Assembly: GCF_009720485.1 (NCBI RefSeq)
Contig: NZ_CP045245.1
Location: 1,674,001 to 1,738,000 of the forward strand
Source of the DNA: Cellulomonas sp. JZ18
GTDB lineage: Bacteria > Actinomycetota > Actinomycetes > Actinomycetales > Cellulomonadaceae
Direction: 5' to 3'
DNA length: 64,000 nucleotides
Position numbers and translations under genes: made by a program. A model generated the notes under the pieces. That model was not told the origin of the DNA. It did not search any database and saw only the letters and a list, made by a program, of their open reading frames with translations. Positions 53,015-62,784 of this stretch are shown one piece after another. Position 1 is the stretch's first letter; each line of letters starts with the position of its first letter.

Positions 53015-53136
53015 GATGGGACGGTGGATGGGGGCCTCCTGCGGGTGCGCCCCGGACGGCCGGGGGCGCCGTCCGGGACCTCGTCAGGGTAGTCCGCGTG
53101 CCTGAGGGCCGCCTGAGTGCGGGGCGCGCGGACCGC

Positions 53137-53934
53137 TCAGGCCCCGGCCCAGCGGTGCGCGACCGCGAGCGTCTGCGCGGTGTACCCGCCGCGGAACAGC
53201 AGCGCGTGCACCGCCAGCGGGTACAGCTGGTGCAGCGTCACGCGGTGCCGCCACCCGCGGGCGAGGGGGTGCACCCGCTGGTACGCGTCGAGCACGTCCT
53301 CGAGGTGCGGCAGGCCGAAGAGCGCGAGCATCGCCAGGTCGGTCTCGCGGTGGCCGCCGTGCGCCGCGGGGTCCACGAGCGTCACCCCGTCCGGCGTCCA
53401 CAGCACGTTCCCCGACCACAGGTCGCCGTGCAGGCGGGCGGGCGGGTCGGCGTCGTCCCAGGTGCCGGCCCGCAGCCGCGCGGCGAGCCGCGCGAACGCG
53501 TCGTCGTCCGCCGGCCCCGTGAGCCCGGCGGCCCGCAGCGCCGTCGCGACGGGCTCGACGCGGCACTCCGCGAGGAACGCGCCCCACGACGCGTGCGCGC
53601 CGGAGCGCATCGGCAGCGGTGCGTCGAGGGGACCGAAGAAGCCGTCACCGGACCAGTCGTCCGGCGGTGCGCCGAAGGCGGCGGCACCCGCGTCGTGCGT
53701 GCGTGCGAGGGCGGCGCCGAACGCCCGTGCCGCCTCCGGGCCGGGCCGGACGGTCGGCAGCCGCACGAGGTCCAGGTGGTCGTCCGCCACGTCCAGCACC
53801 TCGACCACGCGCGCGCCGCCCGCGGCCGCCAGCCACCGCAGCCCCGCGGCCTCGCACGCGAAGAACCCGGGCGGGGCGTCGGGTCGCGCCTTGCGGTGGA
53901 CGGGACGGGCGGCGTGCCCGGGCGTCGCCGGCAT
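53137..53934 (-). CDS. Fructosamine/ketosamine 3-kinase family protein
   Basis: Phosphorylates ketosamines on glycated proteins or amino acids so they decompose. The 265-residue protein has the kinase-like fold: an N-terminal lobe with FFACEAAGLRWLAAAGG, the catalytic loop RLHGDLWSGNVLW with Asp, and LVDPAAHGGHRETDLAML with the metal Asp. Length is typical of the bacterial YniA group. The ATG at 53934 has TACCGT 6 nt upstream. An extension to 54033 is rejected. Confidence 0.9.
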   Translation of the reverse strand: MPATPGHAARPVHRKARPDAPPGFFACEAAGLRWLAAAGGARVVEVLDVADDHLDLVRLPTVRPGPEAARAFGAALARTHDAGAAAFGAPPDDWSGDGFFGPLDAPLPMRSGAHASWGAFLAECRVEPVATALRAAGLTGPADDDAFARLAARLRAGTWDDADPPARLHGDLWSGNVLWTPDGVTLVDPAAHGGHRETDLAMLALFGLPHLEDVLDAYQRVHPLARGWRHRVTLHQLYPLAVHALLFRGGYTAQTLAVAHRWAGA

Positions 53935-53940
53935 GACGTC

Positions 53941-53946
53941 ACGGTA
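53941..53946 (-). promoter_or_regulatory. -10 box TACCGT, leaderless start at 53934
   Basis: TACCGT on the minus strand is 6 nt before the ATG of the kinase gene. Confidence 0.5.
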
Positions 53947-54071
53947 ACGAGGCCACGCCGTCCCGACACCCGCGCGTGACACGGGACGGGCAGACTGGAC
54001 CGTGAGCGGCGTCACACCCCGACGCCGCCTCACCGCCGCGCGACCCGCGCCCGCCCGACAGGAGACCGGCC

Positions 54072-55226
54072 ATGCAGATCGGCGTCCCCCGCGAGACCAA
54101 GAACCGCGAGCACCGGGTGGCGGTCACACCCGCCGGCGTCGACCGGCTGGTCCGCGCGGGCCACGAGGTCCTCGTCGAGACCGGCGCCGGTGCCGGCTCG
54201 CACCTGGCCGACGCGGACTACGTGCGCGCCGGCGCCCGGGTCGTCGCGACGCCCGCCGAGGCGTGGGCGGCCCCCCTGGTGTGCAAGGTCAAGGAGCCGG
54301 TGCCCGCCGAGTACGGGTACCTGCGTCCCGACCTCGTCCTGTTCACGTACCTGCACCTCGCGGCCGACCGCCCCGCCACCGACGCGCTGCTGGCCGCCGG
54401 CACGACCGCCATCGCCTACGAGACCGTGCGGGCAGCCGACGGGAGCCTGCCGCTGCTGGCGCCCATGAGCGAGGTGGCCGGGCGGCTCGCGACCCAGGTG
54501 GGCGCGTACCACCTGATGGCGGGGGAGGGCGGCGGCCGCGGCGTCCTCCTCGGCGGCGTCCCCGGCACGGCACCGGCGAAGGTCGTCGTGCTCGGGGGTG
54601 GGGTGGTCGGCACGCACGCCGCGGAGATCGCGGTCGGCATGCGGGCGGACGTCACCGTCCTCGACGTGTCGGTCCCGCGCCTGCGTGAGCTGGACGCCCG
54701 GTTCGCCGGCCGCGTCCGCACGCTCGCGTCCTCGGCGTGGGCCGTCGAGCAGGAGCTGCTCGACGCCGACCTCGTCGTCGGTGCGGTCCTGCGGCCGGGC
54801 GCGCGCGCCCCGCGCCTGGTGAGCGACGCGCTGGTGGCGGCGATGCGCCCCGGCTCGGTGCTGGTCGACGTCGCCGTCGACCAGGGCGGGTGCTTCGAGG
54901 GCACCCACCCGACCACGCACGACGCACCGACCTACCGGGTGCACGGCTCGGTCTTCTACTGCGTGGCGAACATGCCGGGCGCCGTGCCGGTCACCTCCAC
55001 GCGCGCGCTCACCGCCGTCACGCTGCCCTACCTGGCCGCGCTCGCGGACCGCGGCTGGCGGGACGCCGTCGCCGACGACCCCGCCCTCGCCGCGGGCCTG
55101 ACGACGCACGCGGGGCGGCTGCTGAGCACCGCGGTGGCGGACGCCCACGGCCTGCACGCCGCGCCGCTCGGCGCGGTCCTCGGGTCGCACGCCGGACCGC
55201 AGGCATCTGTGACGATGGGCGCATGA
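54072..55226 (+). CDS. ald: Alanine dehydrogenase
   Basis: Interconverts L-alanine and pyruvate plus ammonia with NAD. The 384-residue protein has MQIGVPRETKNREHRVAVTP, catalytic Lys in CKVKEP, His in FTYLHLAAD and Asp in VDVAVDQGGCFE. The nucleotide-binding loop is VVLGGGVVGTHAAEIA. AGGAGA precedes the ATG by 8 nt. The stop overlaps the peptidase gene start (ATGA), so alanine catabolism and peptide turnover appear coupled. Confidence 0.96.
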   Translation: MQIGVPRETKNREHRVAVTPAGVDRLVRAGHEVLVETGAGAGSHLADADYVRAGARVVATPAEAWAAPLVCKVKEPVPAEYGYLRPDLVLFTYLHLAADRPATDALLAAGTTAIAYETVRAADGSLPLLAPMSEVAGRLATQVGAYHLMAGEGGGRGVLLGGVPGTAPAKVVVLGGGVVGTHAAEIAVGMRADVTVLDVSVPRLRELDARFAGRVRTLASSAWAVEQELLDADLVVGAVLRPGARAPRLVSDALVAAMRPGSVLVDVAVDQGGCFEGTHPTTHDAPTYRVHGSVFYCVANMPGAVPVTSTRALTAVTLPYLAALADRGWRDAVADDPALAAGLTTHAGRLLSTAVADAHGLHAAPLGAVLGSHAGPQASVTMGA

Positions 55227-57316
55227 CCTCCGCACCCGAGGCGACCGCCCTCGACCCGACCAACCCGTTCGCCCGTCCCTCCCGGCTCCCGTACGGCCTG
55301 CCGGACTTCCGCGAGGTGCGCGAGGAGCACTACCTGCCCGCGCTCCTGGCCGGCATGGCCGAGCAGCGGCGCGAGGTCGAGGCGGTCGCCACCGACCCCG
55401 CCGAGCCCACCGTCGAGAACACGCTCGTGCCGCTCGAGCGCTCCGGCCACCTGCTGCACCGCGTCGCCTCGGCCTTCTGGAACCAGGCCGGCTCGGACTC
55501 GACCCCGGGCCTGCAGGCGATCGAGGAGGAGCTCGCGCCGCTGTACGCGGCGCACCAGGACGCGATCTGGCTGGACGCCCGCCTGCACGCCCGCGTCGAG
55601 GCGCTCGCGGTGTCGCTGGAGGGCACCGAGCTCGCCCCCGACACCGCCTGGCTCCTGCACCGCACCCGGCGCGCCTTCGCCCGCGCCGGCGTGGGCCTGC
55701 CCGAGGCGGACCAGGAGCGGCTGCGGGCGATCAACGCGGAGATCACGAGCCTCGACGCCGCCTTCGGGCGCAAGCTGCTCGCCGGCGCCAACGCCGCGGC
55801 CGTCCTCGTCACCGACGAGGCGGAGCTCGACGGCATGCCGCAGGACGCCCGCGACGCGGCCGCGCAGGCCGCGGCGGAGCGCGGGCACGAGGGCGCGTGG
55901 CTGATCGAGCTCCAGCTGCCCACCCAGCAGTCCGTCCTGGCGACGCTGCGCGACCGCGGCCTGCGCGAGCGCATCCACCGCGCGTCGGTGACCCGCGGTG
56001 CGACCGGCGACGAGAACGACACGCGCGAGACCCTGCTCGCGCTCGTGCGCCTGCGCGCCGAGCGTGCGCGCCTGCTCGGCTACGAGCACCACGCGGCCTA
56101 CGTCGCCGAGGACGCCACCGCCGGGTCGGCGCAGGCCGTCGCCGAGATGCTCGCCCGCCTCGCCCCGGCCGCCGTCGCGAACGCCCGCGCCGAGGCGGCC
56201 GAGCTCGAGGTGGCGCTGCAGGCCGACCACCCGGGCGCGACGCTCGAGCCCTGGGACTGGTCCTACTACGCCGAGCGCGTGCGCCAGGACAAGCGCCAGC
56301 TCGACGAGTCGGCCCTGCGCCCGTACCTCGAGCTCGACCGCGTGCTCACCGAGGGCGTCTTCCACGCCGCGAACCGCCTGTACGGGCTCACGTTCGCCGA
56401 GCGCCACGACCTCGTCGGCTACCACCCGGACGTGCGCGTGTTCGAGGTGTTCGACGCGGACGGCTCCGGCATGGGCCTGTTCCTCGGCGACTTCTGGACG
56501 CGGGCGTCCAAGCGCGGCGGCGCGTGGATGAACACCCTCGTCGACCAGTCCGACCTGCGCGGCGAGCTCCCGGTGGTCGTGAACAACCTCAACGTGCCCA
56601 AGCCGCCGGCGGGCCAGCCCACGCTGCTGACGTGGGACGAGGTCATCACGCTCTTCCACGAGTTCGGCCACGCGCTGCACGGCCTGCTCGCCCGGGTCCG
56701 CTACCCGTCGCAGGCCGGCACGAACGTGCCGCGCGACTTCGTCGAGTACCCGTCCCAGGTCAACGAGATGTGGGCCTGGGACCCGGAGGTCCTCGCGCGC
56801 TACGCCGTGCACCACGAGACGGGTGAGCCCATGCCCGCCGCGTGGGTCCGCACGCTGCTCGACGCCCGCCAGGACGGCGAGGGCTTCGCGACGACCGAGT
56901 ACCTCGCCGCAGCGCTGCTCGACCAGGCCTGGTACCGCCTGGCCCCCGAGGACGTCCCCACCGACCCGGCGCAGGTCGAGGCCTTCGAGGCCGCCGCGCT
57001 CGAGGCCGCGGGGGTCGCGTTCGCGCCGGTGCCGCCCCGGTACCGCACGTCGTACTTCAACCACGTCTTCGGCAGCGGCTACTCGGCCGGGTACTACGCC
57101 TACATCTGGTCGGAGGTGCTCGACGCCGACACCGTCGAGTGGTTCGCGGAGAACGGCGGCCTGCGCCGCGAGAACGGCGACACCTTCCGCGCCCGCCTGC
57201 TCGGGCGCGGGGGCTCGATCGACCCGCTGCAGGCGTTCCGCGACCTGCGCGGCCGCGACCCCGAGATCGCGCCGCTGCTGGCGCGCCGCGGCCTGGACCG
57301 GGCGGACGCCCGATGA
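55223..57316 (+). CDS. M3-family metallopeptidase (peptidyl-dipeptidase/oligopeptidase)
   Basis: Cytosolic zinc peptidase that trims oligopeptides. The 697-residue protein has the HEFGHALHG zinc motif near residue 479, with the third ligand Glu in the following helix (FVEYPSQVNEMWAW), and the C-terminal FNHVFGSGYSAGYYAYIWSE that lines the active site, typical of the Dcp/OpdA group. It has no signal peptide. The ATG overlaps ald and the stop overlaps the M20 gene (ATGA), making a three-gene degradation operon. Confidence 0.95.
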   Translation: MTSAPEATALDPTNPFARPSRLPYGLPDFREVREEHYLPALLAGMAEQRREVEAVATDPAEPTVENTLVPLERSGHLLHRVASAFWNQAGSDSTPGLQAIEEELAPLYAAHQDAIWLDARLHARVEALAVSLEGTELAPDTAWLLHRTRRAFARAGVGLPEADQERLRAINAEITSLDAAFGRKLLAGANAAAVLVTDEAELDGMPQDARDAAAQAAAERGHEGAWLIELQLPTQQSVLATLRDRGLRERIHRASVTRGATGDENDTRETLLALVRLRAERARLLGYEHHAAYVAEDATAGSAQAVAEMLARLAPAAVANARAEAAELEVALQADHPGATLEPWDWSYYAERVRQDKRQLDESALRPYLELDRVLTEGVFHAANRLYGLTFAERHDLVGYHPDVRVFEVFDADGSGMGLFLGDFWTRASKRGGAWMNTLVDQSDLRGELPVVVNNLNVPKPPAGQPTLLTWDEVITLFHEFGHALHGLLARVRYPSQAGTNVPRDFVEYPSQVNEMWAWDPEVLARYAVHHETGEPMPAAWVRTLLDARQDGEGFATTEYLAAALLDQAWYRLAPEDVPTDPAQVEAFEAAALEAAGVAFAPVPPRYRTSYFNHVFGSGYSAGYYAYIWSEVLDADTVEWFAENGGLRRENGDTFRARLLGRGGSIDPLQAFRDLRGRDPEIAPLLARRGLDRADAR

Positions 57317-58647
57317 GCGCCGCGACCGGCGCGTCCGCCGTGCCCACCGCCGAGGACGAGGTCGTCGACCTCTGCCGCGACCTCATCCGGTTCGACACCT
57401 CGAACCCCGGCGACGGCACCGGACCGGGGGAGCGCGCCGCCGCCGAGTACGTCGTCGGCCTGCTGCAGGACGTCGGCCTGGAGCCCGAGCTGTTCGAGAG
57501 CGAGCCGGGACGGGCCAGCGTCGTCGTGCGCGTCGAGGGGGCCGACAGCAGCCGTCCCGCGCTCGTCCTGCACGGTCATCTCGACGTCGTCCCCGCCCAC
57601 GCCCCGGACTGGAGCGTCGACCCGTTCGCCGCCGAGGTCCGCGACGGCCTCGTGTGGGGCCGTGGCGCGGTGGACATGAAGGACATGGACGCGATGATCC
57701 TCGCGGTCGTGCGCCAGATGGTCCGCGAGGGACGGCGCCCCGCACGCGACCTCGTCGTCGCGATGTTCGCCGACGAGGAGGCCGGCGGCCGCCTCGGTGC
57801 CGGCTGGGCGGTGGAGCACCGGCCGGAGCTGTTCGCCGGCGCCACGGAGGCGATCAGCGAGGTCGGCGGCTTCTCGGTCGACGTGGCGGGGCAGCGCGTG
57901 TACCTGCTCCAGACGGCCGAGAAGGGACTGGGCTGGCTGCGCCTGGTCGCCTCGGGCCGGGCCGGTCACGGCAGCCAAGTGCACACCGACAACGCGGTCG
58001 TGCACCTCGCCGAGGCCGTGGCCCGCATCGGCCGGCACCCGTGGCCCGTGCAGCTCACGCCGACGGTGCGGGCGCTGCTCGAGGGCGTCGCCGAGCTGAC
58101 GGGTCTGCGGTTCGACCCCGAGGACCCGGCCTCGCTCGACGCGCTCGTCGACGCGCTCGGCCCCGCGAGCCGGTTCGTGGGGGCGACGCTGCGGCACAGC
58201 ACGAACCCCACCCGGCTGGCGGCCGGCTACAAGGAGAACGTGGTGCCCGGGGCCGCGACGGCCGCGGTCGACGGCCGGTTCCTGCCCGGGCTCTCCGAGG
58301 AGTTCGACGCACAGGTCGCGGCGCTCGCGGGGCCGCACGTGCGGGTCGAGGACATCGTGCGGGACACGGGCCTGGAGGTGCCGTTCGAGGGTGCGCTCGT
58401 CGACGCGATGGTCGCGGCCGTCACCGCCGAGGACCCCGACGCGCACGTCCTGCCGTACATGCTCTCGGGCGGCACCGACAACAAGTCGCTGTCGCGCCTG
58501 GGCATCACGGGGTACGGCTTCGCGCCGCTGCGCCTGCCGGCGGACCTCGACTTCGCGGGCATGTTCCACGGCGTCGACGAGCGCGTGCCGGTGGACGCGC
58601 TGCGGTTCGGCACACGCGTGCTGGACCGGCTGCTCACCACCTGCTGA
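57313..58647 (+). CDS. M20/M25/M40-family metallopeptidase
   Basis: A 444-residue two-zinc peptidase or deacylase. LVLHGHLDVVPA carries the first ligand and base, WGRGAVDMKDMDA the bridging Asp, and FADEEAGG the catalytic Glu. A lid/dimerisation domain (about residues 200-330) contains ASGRAGHGSQVH. The final SGGTDNKSL block has the distal ligand region. Actinobacterial relatives are annotated dapE2-like, but substrate is uncertain. It is last of the ald-M3-M20 unit; a terminator follows. Confidence 0.93.
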   Translation: MSAATGASAVPTAEDEVVDLCRDLIRFDTSNPGDGTGPGERAAAEYVVGLLQDVGLEPELFESEPGRASVVVRVEGADSSRPALVLHGHLDVVPAHAPDWSVDPFAAEVRDGLVWGRGAVDMKDMDAMILAVVRQMVREGRRPARDLVVAMFADEEAGGRLGAGWAVEHRPELFAGATEAISEVGGFSVDVAGQRVYLLQTAEKGLGWLRLVASGRAGHGSQVHTDNAVVHLAEAVARIGRHPWPVQLTPTVRALLEGVAELTGLRFDPEDPASLDALVDALGPASRFVGATLRHSTNPTRLAAGYKENVVPGAATAAVDGRFLPGLSEEFDAQVAALAGPHVRVEDIVRDTGLEVPFEGALVDAMVAAVTAEDPDAHVLPYMLSGGTDNKSLSRLGITGYGFAPLRLPADLDFAGMFHGVDERVPVDALRFGTRVLDRLLTTC

Positions 58648-58672
58648 CGGCGTCACCACCACCTCGGACGAG

Positions 58673-58703
58673 GAGCGCCCCGCACCGACGGTGCGGGGCG
58701 CTC
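58673..58703. terminator. Terminator after the ald-M3-M20 operon
   Basis: A perfect 14-bp stem (58673-58686 with 58690-58703) with a GAC loop lies between the M20 gene and the convergent DUF5703 gene. Confidence 0.75.
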
Positions 58704-58720
58704 GTGCGTCGTGCGGTGGC

Positions 58721-58969
58721 TCAGCCCGCGGAGGAGGCGAGCGTGGAGCGCACGCGGATGATCTTGCGCCGCAGCCACACGCGTCGCTCACCGCCGGCGT
58801 ACAGGCGCGTGCGGGCGAGCTCCCACCGGCCGTACTCGGCCTCGTCGGTGAGCAGGCGGCGGGCGTCGCCGGTCGACGTCGAGCGCGGGATCGTCAGGAC
58901 CCGGTACTCCCACTGGCCGCCCTGGCTGGACCAGTCGTTGCGCCGCGTCGGTGTGCGCCCGTGCGCCAT
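58721..58969 (-). CDS. DUF5703 family small protein
   Basis: An 82-residue basic cytosolic protein conserved in actinobacteria: GGQWEYRVLTIPRSTSTGDA, then YGRWELARTRLYAGGERRVW and LRRKIIRV. The fold is probably a single alpha/beta unit. No function is known. GAGGTGAGG precedes the ATG at 58969; an upstream reading to 59053 is rejected because it runs into the neighbouring promoter. Confidence 0.88.
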   Translation of the reverse strand: MAHGRTPTRRNDWSSQGGQWEYRVLTIPRSTSTGDARRLLTDEAEYGRWELARTRLYAGGERRVWLRRKIIRVRSTLASSAG

Positions 58970-59058
58970 ACGCCTCACCTCGTCCGTGTCGTCCGCCCCG
59001 GTCGGGACCCGGCCGCCCGCGCGGCCGTGATCCGCTGCCATTGTGCCTCGCACGGCGC

Positions 59059-59064
59059 TACGGT
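59059..59064 (+). promoter_or_regulatory. -10 box TACGGT, leaderless start at 59071
   Basis: TACGGT is 6 nt before the ATG of the small acidic protein gene. Confidence 0.55.
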
Positions 59065-59070
59065 CGTCGC

Positions 59071-59364
59071 ATGACCGTGGACCCGCGCGCCGCTCTCGAC
59101 CGTCTGGTGGCCGCCCTGGAGGCGCACTACACCGCCGTCGTCTCCAAGCACGGGGACGACGACCCGGCGGTGGACGACGCGTACGACGTCCTGGCCGACG
59201 CGTTCGAGGTCTACGACGACGCGCTCGGCACCGTGCACGGCGAGGCGACCCCGTTCTACCTCGCGGAGGAGGACGAGGACGACGACCTCGACGAGGACGA
59301 CCTCGACGAGGAGAGCGACGTCGACCTCGACGACGACGACGAGCTGGCGGACGCCGACGCCTGA
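59071..59364 (+). CDS. Small acidic protein of unknown function
   Basis: A 97-residue cytosolic protein. The first 65 residues form helices (AALDRLVAALEAHYTAVVSK, then DDAYDVLADAFEVYDDALG), and the last 30 are almost entirely Asp and Glu. Similar short acidic-tailed proteins are widespread in Cellulomonadaceae-like genomes but are unnamed; the acidic tail could mimic DNA or bind basic partners, although this is only a guess. The ATG is leaderless. It lies between DUF5703 and an aldo/keto reductase. Confidence 0.72.
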   Translation: MTVDPRAALDRLVAALEAHYTAVVSKHGDDDPAVDDAYDVLADAFEVYDDALGTVHGEATPFYLAEEDEDDDLDEDDLDEESDVDLDDDDELADADA

Positions 59365-59392
59365 CCTCGGCCGACGGGCGCGCCGCGCCGGC

Positions 59393-60361
59393 TCAGCGCG
59401 GCCCCGGCCGCTCCGGGTAGCCGACCACGGGCGCCGTGATCTCGTCGAGCGCCGAGACGATCTCGGCGGGCAGCTCCAGGTCCTCGGCCGCCAGCGCGGA
59501 CCGCAGCTGCACGGCGGTGCGCGCCCCGACGATCGCGCTCGCGACCCCCGTGCGGCCCGCGAGCCACGCGAGCGCCACCTCGAGAGGTGCCCGCTCCAGA
59601 CCTGAGGCCGCGGTGACCACGGCGTCGACGACGCCGGACGCGTCCGCGGTCAGGTAGGGCTGCACGAACCCCGCGAGGTGCGCCGACGCGGCGCGCGAGT
59701 CCGACGGGATCGTGCGCCGGTACTTGCCCGTCAGCACCCCGCGGCCGAGCGGTGACCAGGCCAGCAGCCCGGCACCGAGCGCCTCGCAGGCCGGCAGGAC
59801 CTCGCGCTCGACGCCGCGCTGCAGCAGCGAGTACTCCGCCTCGACGGCGGCCAGCCCGGGCTCGGGCTCCAGCAGGGTCGCCGTGCGCGCGACCTGCCAG
59901 CCGGCGTGGTTGGACAGGCCCACGTAGCGCGCCCGCCCGGTCGCGACGGCGTACCGCAGCGCGGACGCCGTCTCCTCGAGCGGCGTGCGGGGGTCCGGCG
60001 TCACCAGCCAGAGGTCCACGCGGTCCGTGCGCAGCCGGCGCAACGAGGCGTCGAGCGAGTCCAGCAGCGCGCCGCGCGAGGCGTCCACGCTCGCACCCGA
60101 CGACGTGCGGCGCACACCGGCCTTGGTGCACAGGAGGACGTCGTCCCGGTCGACGACGTCGCCGAGGAGCGCGCCGAGCAGCTCCTCCGACCCGCCGTCC
60201 GCGTAGGAGGCCGAGGTGTCGACGAGGGTGCCGCCGGCCTCGACGAAGTCGCGCAGCTGCTCCGCCGCCTCGTGGTCGTCGGTGTCACGGCTCCACGTCA
60301 TCGTCCCCAGCCCGAGCCGGGAGACGCGCAGCCCGGTGCGGCCCAGCCGGCGGTGCTCCAT
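59393..60361 (-). CDS. Aldo/keto reductase
   Basis: A 322-residue NADPH-dependent AKR barrel. RRLGRTGLRVSRLGLGTMTW opens the fold. The catalytic Asp and Tyr lie in LVDTSASYADGGSEE and the Lys in DDVLLCTKAGV. The position normally holding the catalytic His (in a LH-x-D motif) reads WLVTPDPRTPLEE, so His appears replaced by Val or Thr, depending on alignment. Cofactor motifs IVGARTAVQLRSAL are present. The replaced His suggests altered chemistry or a redox-sensing role like KvBeta-type AKRs. Confidence 0.9.
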   Translation of the reverse strand: MEHRRLGRTGLRVSRLGLGTMTWSRDTDDHEAAEQLRDFVEAGGTLVDTSASYADGGSEELLGALLGDVVDRDDVLLCTKAGVRRTSSGASVDASRGALLDSLDASLRRLRTDRVDLWLVTPDPRTPLEETASALRYAVATGRARYVGLSNHAGWQVARTATLLEPEPGLAAVEAEYSLLQRGVEREVLPACEALGAGLLAWSPLGRGVLTGKYRRTIPSDSRAASAHLAGFVQPYLTADASGVVDAVVTAASGLERAPLEVALAWLAGRTGVASAIVGARTAVQLRSALAAEDLELPAEIVSALDEITAPVVGYPERPGPR

Positions 60362-60369
60362 GGGGCGTC

Positions 60370-60375
60370 ACCCTA
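60370..60375 (-). promoter_or_regulatory. -10 box TAGGGT, leaderless start at 60361
   Basis: TAGGGT on the minus strand is 8 nt before the ATG of the aldo/keto reductase gene. Confidence 0.5.
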
Positions 60376-60527
60376 GCCGCGGCGTGCCGCGGGCCGCGTC
60401 GCCCGGTCGTGCGCGGCGTGTGAGCGGCCCGTGCCGGGTCCGTGGTGGCGCCGTTGCCGTCGTGACGGCGCCCGGTGGGCGGTGGGGCGGGCGGCACGGG
60501 ACGACGGGCGGGGCCGCGGGCCGCCGC

Positions 60528-60533
60528 TAGTGT
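60528..60533 (+). promoter_or_regulatory. -10 box TAGTGT, leaderless start of uppP
   Basis: TAGTGT is 8 nt before the GTG at 60542. Confidence 0.5.
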
Positions 60534-60541
60534 TGCCGCTC

Positions 60542-61444
60542 GTGGCGACGGGCATCGGTACGGGCGACGGCATCCTCCTCGGTCTGGTCCAGGGGCTCAC
60601 CGAGTTCCTCCCGGTCTCCTCCAGCGCGCACCTGCGCATCGTCGGGGAGCTGCTCGGCGCGGGCGACCCGGGCGCCGCGTTCACCGCGATCACCCAGCTC
60701 GGCACCGAGGCCGCCGTCCTGCTCTACTTCCGCCGCGACATCCGCCGCATCGTCCTGGCGTGGTGGGCCGCGGTGCGCGGTGCCCACGGCACCGACCTGC
60801 GTGCGCGCCTGGGCCTGCCCGCCGGTCGGCCCGCCGACCACGACGCCCTCATGGCGTGGTTCATCGCGCTCGGCACGCTGCCGATCGTCGTCCTGGGCCT
60901 GGCCTTCCAGGACGCCATCGAGCGCCCCTTCCGCAACCTGTGGCTCGTCGCGCTCACGCTCGTGGTCTTCGCGCTCCTGCTGGGCTGGGCCGACCGGCGC
61001 GGTGCGAAGCAGCGGCCCCTCGAGGAGCTGACGCCCCGGCACGCGCTGGCGTTCGGGTTCTGGCAGGCGCTCGCGCTCGTGCCCGGCGTCTCGCGCTCCG
61101 GCGGGACCATCACGGGCGGGCTGCTCATGGGCTACACCCGCGAGGCCGCCGCCCGGTACTCGTTCCTGCTCGCCATCCCGGCGGTGTTCGGGTCCGGTCT
61201 GTACCAGCTCGCCAAGAGCGTCGGGGACTTCGGCCAGGCCGGGACGCCGAGCGTCGGTGTGACGTTCGTCGCGACCCTCGTCGCGTTCCTCGTCGGCTAC
61301 GTCGTCATCATCGCGTTCCTCAAGATCGTCTCGACCTTCAGCTACACGCCGTTCGTCTACTACCGGATCGGCCTGGCCCTGGTCGTCGTGCTGCTCCTGC
61401 TCACCGGGGTCCTCGAGCCCGTGAGTGCGCCCGCGAACGCCTGA
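60542..61444 (+). CDS. uppP: Undecaprenyl-diphosphatase UppP/BacA
   Basis: Dephosphorylates undecaprenyl diphosphate to recycle the lipid carrier of wall synthesis; confers bacitracin tolerance. The 300-residue membrane protein has both family blocks: [14 protein letters not shown] (near residue 18) and [15 protein letters not shown] (near 180). About eight helices are present. The GTG at 60542 fits the conserved [18 protein letters not shown] start. The mshC gene follows 40 nt on, as in many actinobacteria. Confidence 0.95.
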   Translation: MATGIGTGDGILLGLVQGLTEFLPVSSSAHLRIVGELLGAGDPGAAFTAITQLGTEAAVLLYFRRDIRRIVLAWWAAVRGAHGTDLRARLGLPAGRPADHDALMAWFIALGTLPIVVLGLAFQDAIERPFRNLWLVALTLVVFALLLGWADRRGAKQRPLEELTPRHALAFGFWQALALVPGVSRSGGTITGGLLMGYTREAAARYSFLLAIPAVFGSGLYQLAKSVGDFGQAGTPSVGVTFVATLVAFLVGYVVIIAFLKIVSTFSYTPFVYYRIGLALVVVLLLLTGVLEPVSAPANA

Positions 61445-61472
61445 CCCCGGCGGGCCCGCCGTCGCCGCCGGT

Positions 61473-61478
61473 TAGGCT
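61473..61478 (+). promoter_or_regulatory. -10 box TAGGCT, leaderless start of mshC
   Basis: TAGGCT is 6 nt before the GTG at 61485. Confidence 0.55.
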
Positions 61479-61484
61479 TCCGGC

Positions 61485-62732
61485 GTGCGCACCTGGCCCG
61501 CCCCCCAGATCCCGCGGCTGCCCGGGGAGGGCGGTCCGGTCCTCGTCCACGACACCGCGAGCGGCCGCCTCGTGGAGGCCGCACCCGGGCCGGAGGCGAC
61601 CCTCTACGTCTGCGGGATCACCCCCTACGACGCCACGCACCTCGGCCACGCCGCCACCTACATCGCGTTCGACGTCCTGGTGCGGGCGTGGCGGGACGCC
61701 GGCAAGCGCGTCACCTACGCGTCCAACGTGACGGACGTCGACGACCCGCTGCTCGAGCGCGCGGCCGCCACGGGTGTGGACTGGCAGGCGCTGGCCGACG
61801 ACCAGGGGGCGCTGTTCCGCTCCGACATGACGGCCCTCGGCGTCGTTCCCCCCGACGTCTACCGGGGCGTGGTCGAGACCGTGCCGCAGATCGCCGAGGC
61901 GGTCCGTCGCATGCTCGAGGCGGGGGCGGCCTACCGCGTGCCCACACCGGACGCCGAGGGCGACGACGTCTACGCCGACGTGTCGGTCGACCCCGCCTTC
62001 GGGACCGTCGCCCGCCTGGACGAGGCGACGATGCACGCCCTGAGCGCCGAGCGGGGTGGCGACCCCGACCGGCCCGGCAAGCGGTCCCCGCTCGACCCGC
62101 TGCTGTGGCGTGCGGAGCGTCCGGGCGAACCCGCCTGGGACGCCCCGGGCCTCGGCCGGGGACGTCCGGGCTGGCACATCGAGTGCGCGGTCATCGCGGC
62201 CGACGGCCTCGGCGTGCCGTTCGACGTGCAGGGCGGCGGGTCCGACCTCGTCTTCCCGCACCACGAGTCCAGCGACTCCCACCTGCGCGTGCTCGACGGC
62301 GGCGCCGCGGCGCGCGTGCACGTGCACGCCGGGATGGTGGGCTACGACGGGCAGAAGATGAGCAAGTCGCTCGGGAACCTCGTGCTCGTCTCGCGGCTCG
62401 TCGCCGACGGCGTCGACCCGATGGCCGTGCGCCTGGCCGTGCTCGCGCACCGGTACCGCGACGACTGGGAGTGGACGGCCGCCGACCTCACGGCGGCCCA
62501 GGAACGCCTCGCCACCTGGCGGCGCGCCCTGGCGGGCAACGGCGGCCCCGACGCGGCCCCGGTGCTGGCGGCGGTGCGCGCGGCCGTGGCGGACGACCTC
62601 GACACGCCGACGGCGCTCGCCGCCGTCGACGCCTGGGCGCGCACCGCCCTGGCGGGGGAGGTGCCCGTCGAGGAGGGGGCACCGGGCGTGGTCGCACGGA
62701 CCGTCGACGCCCTGCTGGGCGTCCGCTTCTGA
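61485..62732 (+). CDS. mshC: MshC, cysteine:GlcN-Ins ligase of mycothiol synthesis
   Basis: Joins cysteine to GlcN-inositol using ATP, the fourth enzymatic step to mycothiol. The 415-residue protein is related to cysteinyl-tRNA synthetase: [16 protein letters not shown] carries the HIGH-like motif and the zinc-binding Cys, and [10 protein letters not shown] the KMSKS loop. [10 protein letters not shown] and FPHHESS complete the zinc and amino acid site. It lacks the anticodon-binding domain of CysS, which separates MshC from it. The leaderless GTG start gives [14 protein letters not shown]. Proves the host makes mycothiol. Confidence 0.96.
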   Translation: MRTWPAPQIPRLPGEGGPVLVHDTASGRLVEAAPGPEATLYVCGITPYDATHLGHAATYIAFDVLVRAWRDAGKRVTYASNVTDVDDPLLERAAATGVDWQALADDQGALFRSDMTALGVVPPDVYRGVVETVPQIAEAVRRMLEAGAAYRVPTPDAEGDDVYADVSVDPAFGTVARLDEATMHALSAERGGDPDRPGKRSPLDPLLWRAERPGEPAWDAPGLGRGRPGWHIECAVIAADGLGVPFDVQGGGSDLVFPHHESSDSHLRVLDGGAAARVHVHAGMVGYDGQKMSKSLGNLVLVSRLVADGVDPMAVRLAVLAHRYRDDWEWTAADLTAAQERLATWRRALAGNGGPDAAPVLAAVRAAVADDLDTPTALAAVDAWARTALAGEVPVEEGAPGVVARTVDALLGVRF

Positions 62733-62784
62733 CCCCGGCCGGCCGGCCGGTCGGCACCGGGACGCGCAGCGGCGCCCGGTCGGG

